Of a DNA stretch of 64,000 nt, positions 56,339-64,000 are shown in pieces (the stretch's first letter is position 1; each line of letters begins with the position of its first letter). A program made the translations under genes and the position numbers. The stretch comes from Symsagittifera roscoffensis (taxonomy: Eukaryota; Xenacoelomorpha; Acoela; Convolutidae), in the NCBI RefSeq assembly GCF_963678635.1, contig NC_087064.1:37934706-37998705 (forward strand). Direction: 5' to 3'. The notes below the pieces were generated by a model. It made no database searches, was not told where the DNA came from, and worked only from the letters and a program-made list of their open reading frames with translations.

Positions 56339-58376
56339 AAAAATTCTCCAAACTCACTCTCCCCTTATTTCTTCAGAACCAACATCCCATAAAAACCCTT
56401 CCCCTCGAACAGAAGCACAAGATTTTTTAGTCACACACTATGATTGTGAAGAAAATGAGCAAAAAACACTACATAAATACGCCAAAAACCAAGTAACTCA
56501 ATGCCAATCCGAACAACAAGAAATAGGAACACCGAATATAGTAGCGACACTCTAACCTAAAGCCCGAACTACAAGCTTAACCGGAATTAATTTCACAGCA
56601 ACATTTTCAGAGAATAAAGTACATTGTTCCCAAGTCTCAAGTGGAAATAAAAATCGACCCGATCAACAATCTTTCTATCAAAGCAATATAGGAAGACTTT
56701 TTCATCTTTATCCTGAAGAATGTAAAAACGAGCTTCAACGATTAAAGTTAACTACAAATAAAGGCACAAATCAAAAATTGATAATTTTTCAAGTTTTTCC
56801 AGTCTCTGCATACCAGGCAGAACTTGAAAGATACCGAGGTCATATAAAATTAGACATTACATATCCGTTCCACGGCGCAGATGGACGATTAATTTATGAT
56901 CTCCATGATAAAAATTGGATACCACTCTTTGGAATAAACACACCTTCTGATTGTAAAGCAGACACAAAAAACATAGGATGTCAAGAAAAAAAGTTTTTTG
57001 ATTGGAACATCCATTTAGAAAAAACTCAAATCATACGAGATTTAACAGACGACACTAAAATTTATCAAGCAATACACTTACCTCGCAAAAAAGACCAAAG
57101 TTTTTGTAAAATATGTGTTCGTTCAAGTTCCCATAAGTGATGAAGTGTTTCTAAATCTGATAGTGACCTTTCTTGAAAAATTGTGTAATTGTGGTGCAGA
57201 AGGTCATCAGGCAACAGATCAACTTTTATTGATTACGAAGGAAACATATTATGATATTACACATCAACGGAAAAAGTATCACTATTAGATGTTTTTGGAG
57301 CTAAAAGATGTTACAAAAGAATCCCCATATTCTACAAAAATGAAGTACATTTTGTTGACACACTTTCTAGACGAACACATTTTTGGGATACAGCCGTCGT
57401 GGTTCTGAAAATAGCCACAATGTTCTAGAGCTAAATCCAGATGAAGATAAATACTACCTTCTCACACCATGCGCTACACTTATACCACAATTACAGAAGT
57501 TTTTGCCAGAAAGTATTAGAGTTGTTGCTAGAAATCCAAATATAGATTTACAATCAATAGCTATATATACTCCAGATCCGATATACAACATCATGTTCGC
57601 AGACAACCATTTCATGAGCTCCTCACAAAAATGGATACATTACAAAGACATTCCATAGATCAAAACTTAAGAAAATTTGCAGAAACCACAGGATTTTCAG
57701 CCATCCTTGCACAAGACTACAGTTAACACTTTGAAGATTTAAAAGATTACATCTATTTAAATGATTAAAAATACAGTCTACAAGATATTTCACCTATTAA
57801 AATTTTGAGTTTTTTCAACTCAAAAAACGAACTTCTCGCCTTTCTAGGATGGCCATATTACATCTTGGAAAGATTGATTATATTATAGGCAATGTTTATT
57901 TTTTTATGGGTTTATCTTCTCATTAAGGAAGAAAAAAATCTATAAAACACATGCGCAATTTACACAAGTAAACATACAAGCAAGTGTAGCACGCATAATA
58001 TTCGCAAGATTTTTTGGTGTATTTTCAACCTCATTTAACAAAATTTTTTTGGAAGCTGAAATAAAAGAGTACAACAAAAAACTATCAACCACGCCAAATT
58101 CATATCATAGTCCACAATACAGCGGAAATAAAACACCTTCTGCACCACAATTACACAATTTTTCATAAAAACCATCCGTTATCTTTAGTACCACGAAACT
58201 ATAGAAATACACAAGTAACAGAGCACATCTCTACAAGTCATAGCTACCCACAAAGTCCAGTTACTCAAATAGTAGACCAGCAATCGAATAAAGAAGACAC
58301 AAATTAACAAACCATAGAACAGCCATACATCACTAATTTCGGTTCTCAGAACAACCACCTTTTTAGCCCACGATGA
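56323..58376 (+). pseudogene. env: env, second unit of copy 2, with internal inversion and deletion
   Basis: 5' part like unit 1 up to about 57107. Then 57104-57190 is the reverse complement of the segment at about 55147-55240 of unit 1, and the forward env resumes near 57225 (ITKETYYDIT region), skipping several hundred bases. The 3' part carries RVVARNPNIDLQSIAIYT and the hydrophobic anchor region near 57880-57950. Ends with the ATGA overlap at 58373-58376. Confidence 0.7.
57104..57190 (-). repeat. Inverted env segment
   Basis: 'tgttcgttcaagttcccata' at about 57116 is the reverse complement of 'tatgggaacttgaacgaaca' at about 55209. The left junction shares TTGTA with both parents. Confidence 0.85.
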
Positions 58377-59717
58377 GCCGCCAGATTGGATCCCTCAACC
58401 GTTCCCTTTCTTACCCATCCAATCTCCAACGTCACTCTCTTTACGTATCAGTCTCTGATATCACTCCCTCTCCCGTACCATCATACACTAATCATTCATC
58501 ACACATGGATTCCGATGATAATTCCACACGCACAGTTCTTCATACCATCTCACAATTTAACAATTCCGATATTGAAACTCCCAATTCCCGATGAACCATC
58601 CCCAAAGCTACACCGACGCAACCTACACCGACGCAACCCCAATCCTCTTCCCAATGACCAGCGACCAACCCGACCTCCCTAGCCCCGTCAATGAAGAATT
58701 AGAAAACGAGCTTGATAATTTCACCACATTACAACAACAGCCTCAAAACCCTAACACACTAACATTTCATCACTTATCGTAATCCATTACCTCCTCCAAT
58801 TCCTCCAAACCAGCACCACAATTGTAGAAACCCGAGCCCACCGAGGGTTCAAACGAAAGCATCCTAATCCCCCAGTGCTTCCAACCCCCGAATGTTTTCC
58901 GTTCACCCAATCCACACAAATACCAAAGAATTTTTACAAATTTGCTTGCCATTCTTTCCACCGTATAATAACTATGAGAACACTAACAACGATCAACGAA
59001 CTTACACTCACGATTATACCCTGTTTCCCACACTTTCAAGAACATCACATTACCATTTCACTAACCCATTATCACTTCCATTATTTAACAACCCAGAAGA
59101 TAATGAATTATGTCAAACTCGACTGCACCACCTAATCCCAGCACTTCATGAAAAAAAAACAAATCACAAGCATAGCACTAAACAAACTCACACGTACACA
59201 TTATAAATATATTCAACACCACTATATGACTATTACAACGTCACAAAATGCAACACACCGTTTGCCATTTATTTACTCCTAAAATATTTCACCATTCTTG
59301 CTAAACTTCACCTACTGTTTAAAAGACACTAACATGCCAGGCATCATCCGAAACTACGACCAGATAAGACAGTTGTATATACTCTGCCCACTAACCAAAT
59401 GTTTTAACGTCGAAGAATCCCGCCCACTACTTGTCCCCCATAAATATATATACATACAGCCTGTCGAAATCCAAATCATAGAATATTTTCATAACACTAA
59501 AATAACCGCAAGCTTTATAACCCCAATCAAAACACACAGCATGAATTTACACTAAGTGGTGGAGAGCACAAGATCATCATAGCACTCGAACTTCTATGGC
59601 CTCTCCTGCAAACAAACTAAATACGTCATCAGCTTGCTTGCTAAACTCCTAACATCATCAAACACAATTCACACTGCTTTCCCCAACGAATTTTTTGCCG
59701 ACCACGACCCTTCGTAA
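58373..59717 (+). pseudogene. Accessory ORF downstream of env, copy 2
   Basis: Starts ATGAGCCGCCAGATTGGATC, as in copy 1. An early stop at 58594 after a shift. 58892-59206 carries LFPTLSRTSHYHFTNPLSLP, matching the start of the globular half in copy 1, and here the frame reads through the position of the copy 1 TGA. 59298-59555 carries LNFTYCLKDTNMPGIIRNYD. Shorter than copy 1 through internal deletion. TAA at 59715-59717. Confidence 0.65.
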
Positions 59718-61270
59718 ATTAAATTAAGTATTTCAAACTAATATAAAGTTCAAACCCAACTAGCCATTCTTTATAAATGTCTCTTTGTTCTTTTTTAGAT
59801 TTCACCAACTCAATCATTTAAAACAATAATTTTTTTAATTCAATTTAACAATTGCAGTAATTAATTAAAGCAGTGAAATTTAATTTTAATTAGCAGTGAA
59901 TGCATAAACCTAATCCTCTAAAGCAGTAAAGATTAGCTCAAGACAGCAGTAATTTCATAAAAAGAAACCCCCATAGCAGTAAAATTAATTTTTCTATATA
60001 GTAAAATCATAAAAAAGTGCAAATAAACTAAAGACGCTTCTTCTATGAATCTGAATCATTCAATTGCCCATAAATCACACACTCTTTCCACCAACGAAGA
60101 ATTGTTCGCCAACGAAGAATTGTTTACATAATGATTTTGAAGTTTTAACGTTTACTGATAACAACTCTAACTTGTTTTCACACGTTTCAAACTTTCTTTT
60201 ACTACTGTTGGAAGGAATTACATAGTTAACAGAACTAACCAACGCAGCTTACTAACGTCACAAAACCACAAACTAATAGCTTGACTAAGAAAGAAAAACC
60301 CACAGTACGCAAACCAGATTAAAACCAGATTAAAACTGGATAAATTGTTTTTTTTTGAGAACCACTCTCAAGTTTTACTAAAACAAAAAAACGCAAAAAA
60401 GAGAAAAACGTACCAAAACCAAAAGATTTTATTTTTGAGAAAAGGACACAAACAGAACAAAAAAGAGAAAAACAAGTAATAAAAATGTAACAAAAGGTTG
60501 AACAAATAAAGAGACTCTGCACAAAGAGGCCACAAAAATATAGCCCACTCCTGGCCTCACCATCCAGAGGGACATCATGAGCCCGCTCTATAGCCGGCAT
60601 AACCCACCGCGCTACAACCACGCTTTAAGACCCAATTTCTATTTTGCTGAGAGTTGCTCTAGTGTAAGCGACTCTGTAAAAAACCATACTAAAATAAAAA
60701 CGCTTTTCGATAACAATTAATAATGAATCATACCTAAAACATAACGAACAAGTAGTAATTTTATATGTATGACATAAATGTAGCATGAAAAGATTTCTTA
60801 GAGCCCAAGGAACGAGCAGCAAAGGAGATGACAACCCAACTACATTCCAACTCTGGAATGGCAAATCTTTTCGATTTGCTGCCAAAAGTCACTACCCTCA
60901 AAGGATTTTAAGTATGGACTCAACATCGCAGCAAAGGAAAACCATTGAACCAGACCAAAGGCCATCTCGATTTTGAATACACGTACCGATCCTAGTCACT
61001 TGGCACTTCACACGGAAAAGTCAAACTTCACCCTGCACGTTGTTTTGCTCTAAATTAACGAAATCGATACATCATTGCATCGATCAGAAGTCTTGACACA
61101 ATCACCTAAGACTAATTCGATCAACGAAACTCATCTTGAAACACGAACGAAATAATCTTCCTCCGTCTAACACAAACAACCACACTTCTCCTCTCTCCGA
61201 GAAACTACATCACCCGTCCTTCATTACATTAAAAAATCAAAAACTAAAAACTCTCCAAACCTCAGATGCA
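59718..61270 (+). other. 3' untranslated region of copy 2
   Basis: Corresponds to 5158-6751 of copy 1. It contains several AGCAGTAA motifs (59855-59990), the 'ctatagccggcataacccac' block near 60590 and a segment near 60860-60975 shared with 6330-6440. No gene. Confidence 0.5.
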
Positions 61271-61568
61271 TGGAACCAGTTCTAAACTAGTATTTTTGAA
61301 CCAATATTACTTTTGATAAATTATAACTATAAAATATTGCTAACTAACCAATCATATTCCATCTCTAACATTGACACTTTTTTGTAAGTGCCAAAACTAC
61401 TTGTAAGTGCTGAAACCAGTATACACTAGATCTATTGAGACTAAGAGATATAAGAGTAAGATTAAGCTCGGTATTAGAAAAGAAGTTCCACGAATCTATC
61501 CGGCAGAAAAAATATGTTGTACCTTATCTGAAATTACTCTATGAGTATAACCAATAGGTCATAACTCA
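61271..61568 (+). repeat. 3' LTR of copy 2
   Basis: TGGAACCAGTTCTAAACTAG ... ATAACTCA, 298 bp, followed by the GTAA target duplication. Shorter than the 5' LTR by internal deletions. Confidence 0.75.
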
Positions 61569-62872
61569 GTAAAGCAAGTTGTTCTTCTTTAAATTGAACT
61601 TTGTTAGATAAAATACCCAAATTTGCGCTAGTTTTCAATCATGAAGGCAAAAAATATGCCCCTTAAATTAACAAAAGAAGCTTTCTGCTGCAAAAGGACT
61701 CAAACTGTAATCTAAGACTAAGATTTTTTTTTAAATTTATTGATATATTCTGTTTGAATCTACTGATATCTCATTCGAAATTTGGGCTCTTTTGGCTTTC
61801 CCCCACCTCGCACAAGCATCAATTTTATGGTCTAATGAGTAGTTTTACAAGGTTAGTTATGAAGACCACATATATTTGTCATGGCTTAATCTATCAGCAT
61901 TCAATTTTCATGACAATCCGACATTGTGATTAGTAATTTTAATAATGAAAACTTGCAGGTTGGGGAAGAGGAAAAAGAGTCGAAAGTCGCAGGATGCAAA
62001 TCAAATTTTTGTTAAATTTTGTTGCTTTTGGTTTAATTTGTAATCCATTTTATTTGCACTTGATAAAAACAACTCATCAAAACTAACCTTAGAACACGGC
62101 TTTTTTAAGCAGTTTTTCAGGCCATATCCTTCGTTTGGGAATTTTTTTCTCATGGAAAAAGTGGCCATAGATTTCTGAGGGGTAAAAAGTAGGAAAAAAC
62201 ATACAATCATAGCTACTGTCAGACTACGGGGGAAAAGAAACATTCGATCATTACGAGGCCAAATTGCGTATTTTGTGAACTGTAAGTCGATTCCGCAACA
62301 AGGACGCTGAAAACATTGAAATAACCAGTGTGACAAATGAAAAATAATTGCTCGTACCCGCATTCAGTTTTAAGCGTTAATAATCAAATATTTTATAATT
62401 TTAGTACAGGTTTTACAATAATTAAGAAAAAATAATCTTTTTTAACCAATTAATAACCAATTATAATTTTCTTTTAGAAATCAAAAGTTAATCAATTATA
62501 ATACACTTTAATTGATTTTAGTCGATTTTTAAACTTTCTATTTTTTATAGAATTAATATCGATTATAATTGATTATTTTTATCGCCATTTCTAATTCAAA
62601 TGCTTTGCACAAAAAAACTTGCTTTTGTACAAAAAACTTTTTTTATTTTTTCTCCATTAGAATCGTTTCGATATGCCCATTTTAAGTTCTTTTTAACCAC
62701 CAAAATATCAACTTATAGACACAAAAAATCAAAAGTTATACAGTTAATGCTGATGTGCGATGAGGGAGAATGAGGAGAAAAAGTCATTTGAAGTTCGAAG
62801 TTATTTCAGTTGCGAAGATTCTCAATATTCAAAGCAGCTCTTTTTGTGGCTTAGGCTGATCCCATAGAAAGT
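61569..62872. other. Right flank of copy 2, no gene seen
   Basis: AT-rich host sequence. 62405-62590 is another cluster of ATTATAATTGATTATAAT-type palindromic motifs like those in VAT1 intron 1. Confidence 0.5.
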
Positions 62873-63620
62873 AAAACTGCTCGTATCAGGGCAAAACCCT
62901 GTATGTTCCGATTGCCTTTTAAGGTCAATGGAGCAGCAAAAACATTAAAAAAATGTAAAAAAAGAAAACAAAAAAAAATTGAGATTTTTTGTGAACATCA
63001 TCCCCCCACATGCCAAATAAAATACGAAGTCTTAGATTTCGCTCTTATTGACAAATCAATTATGGCAAATAAACTTCCTCGAACTATTTTGGGACGATAC
63101 CTAAAACGGATTAAATCTCCGCTTACGCGTTAATAGCGCGAAATATTTCGCGCGTTAATTGTCCCAAATTGGCCAAAACGCCGATCTTTAAACCCCCATA
63201 ACTTTAAGAAGAACAACCTCCGGTGAAACATCTTTTCAAATTTCAGCTAAGGGCAACACTTTTTGAACGATATTAAATAATTCCGTCAAAAATGGCTAGT
63301 TAAAAAGTCGAAATTTGGGCTTTTTTCCAGTTTCCCCCCTCCCTTTTAATTTCAATTTTGAAACGTCTTCTTAAAGTTGTCATAATGCAATGAAATTTGA
63401 CGTGGTGAACAAATCGACTACTGTGAACATATTTGTTCTTCATACTTTGCATCGTAACATCACGCATTTACCCGTAATAACACGTAAAACAAACATAAAA
63501 CTAGGTATTTTGTTCTGTCTGAAAGGGGGGAATTGGAAAAGAGCCAAAATTTGTCAAGAAAAAAACCCACCCCGAGAACATTTTTTCCGTACTTTCGTTA
63601 CAAAAGTCGGAAAAATAAGC
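62873..63620 (+). repeat. Short TIR repeat family, copy with insertion
   Basis: Starts AAAACTGCTCGTATCAGGGC, includes 'acaaatcaattatggcaaat' and the perfect palindrome GCGCGAAATATTTCGCGC near 63136, and ends near AAAAGTCGG at 63612. About 200 bases longer than 12066-12615 because of an insertion near 63320-63530. Confidence 0.7.
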
Positions 63621-63682
63621 GCTGAACATTCGCTAACACAACGATTGTTATCAGTCAAGTGACATGTTTCTTTCACCACAGC

Positions 63683-64000
63683 AAGACTGTTCGCATCAGG
63701 GCGAAGCCCTGAAAGTTCCGACTGCTCTTTAAGGTTTATGGAGCAGTAACAACCTAAAAAAAATTGAATGTGAAAAAAAGAATGACCACCCCACAAGCCA
63801 CATAAAGTACAAAAAGTTAGTTTTCGCTCCTTGTAACAAATCAATTATGGCGAATCAGCTTCTTTCAACAAATTTGGAATGATTTCTAAGACGGATTAAA
63901 CCTCCACACACACACACATTAATAGCGCGAAATATATCGCGCGTTAATTGTCCCAAATTGACCAAAAAGGCAATCTTCAAACCCCCATAACTTGACGAAA
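63683..64000 (+). repeat. Short TIR repeat family, copy cut by the window end
   Basis: AAGACTGTTCGCATCAGGGC, GTTCCGACTGC, 'tgtaacaaatcaattatggc', GCGCGAAATATATCGCGC near 63925. Continues beyond 64000. Confidence 0.7.

Larger units (their letters stand above)
41845..61568 (+). mobile_element. Env-bearing LTR retroelement, copy 2 (about 19.7 kb, decayed)
   Basis: 5' LTR 41845-42209 and 3' LTR 61271-61568, both TG...; flanks GTAA (41841-41844) and GTAA (61569-61572) form a 4-bp target duplication. Between them: leader, gag, pro, RT, RNase H, partial integrase, ORF A, env and accessory ORF in Ty3/Gypsy order. Extra length comes from a duplicated 5' end (units A/B) and a 2.5-kb tandem duplication of ORF A-env. 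All genes are broken. Confidence 0.75.

Overview
This is a transposon-dense window from an invertebrate nuclear genome. Introns are spliced, there is a 200-base assembly gap, and several large LTR retroelements lie nested, duplicated and decayed. A nematode or related animal is my best guess: the 3' accessory proteins of the minus-strand element resemble, from memory, proteins found in nematode genomes, and the acceptors I see are of TTTCAG/TTTTTAG type. The species is not determined. The only cellular gene I recognise is VAT1-like (minus strand), represented by exons at 10413-10083 and 8461-8104. Its remaining exons are not visible in the window.

Layout. (1) 1-7161: the 3' half of an A/C-rich, G-poor LTR retroelement on the plus strand. 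It carries ORF A, an env-like glycoprotein, a roughly 600-residue accessory ORF downstream of env, a long 3' untranslated region and the 3' LTR. It lies antisense to VAT1 and immediately downstream of its last visible exon. (2) 8104-10413: VAT1 exons; the intron holds a small hAT-type MITE and clustered ATTATAAT palindromes. (3) 11552-12935: inverted and partial copies of a short TIR-bearing repeat family, seen again at 62873-64000. (4) 13938-38335: a decayed plus-strand Mag-like Gypsy element, split between protease and reverse transcriptase by (5) a minus-strand Gypsy-type element with roughly 0.8-kb terminal direct repeats (15187-16000 and 33643-34445). The inserted element encodes Gag, protease, RT, RNase H and integrase, followed by about 7 kb of accessory coding sequence: a macrodomain-like segment, a coiled coil, an SGNH hydrolase, a degenerate SGNH-like segment and two unrecognised proteins. 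Its leader contains a minisatellite whose units each form a hairpin. (6) 39640-43503: diverged repeats ending in a 1.3-kb tandem duplication that includes an LTR. (7) 41845-61568: a second, largely complete but broken relative of element (1), about 19.7 kb long and bounded by a 4-bp target duplication (GTAA). Its ORF A-env segment is tandemly duplicated and carries a small internal inversion.

How the parts work together. In the env-bearing family the order gag, pro, RT/RNase H/integrase, ORF A, env, accessory ORF suggests a retrovirus-like life cycle with an extra membrane protein and an extra 3' gene. ORF A and env overlap, and env and the accessory ORF share an ATGA stop-start, so coupled translation of subgenomic messages is plausible. 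In the minus-strand element the accessory domains follow the integrase on the same strand and may be a C-terminal extension of the polyprotein or a separately expressed set of enzymes. All retroelement coding regions except ORF A of the first element (and possibly the SGNH frame) contain stops or frameshifts, so these copies look inactive.
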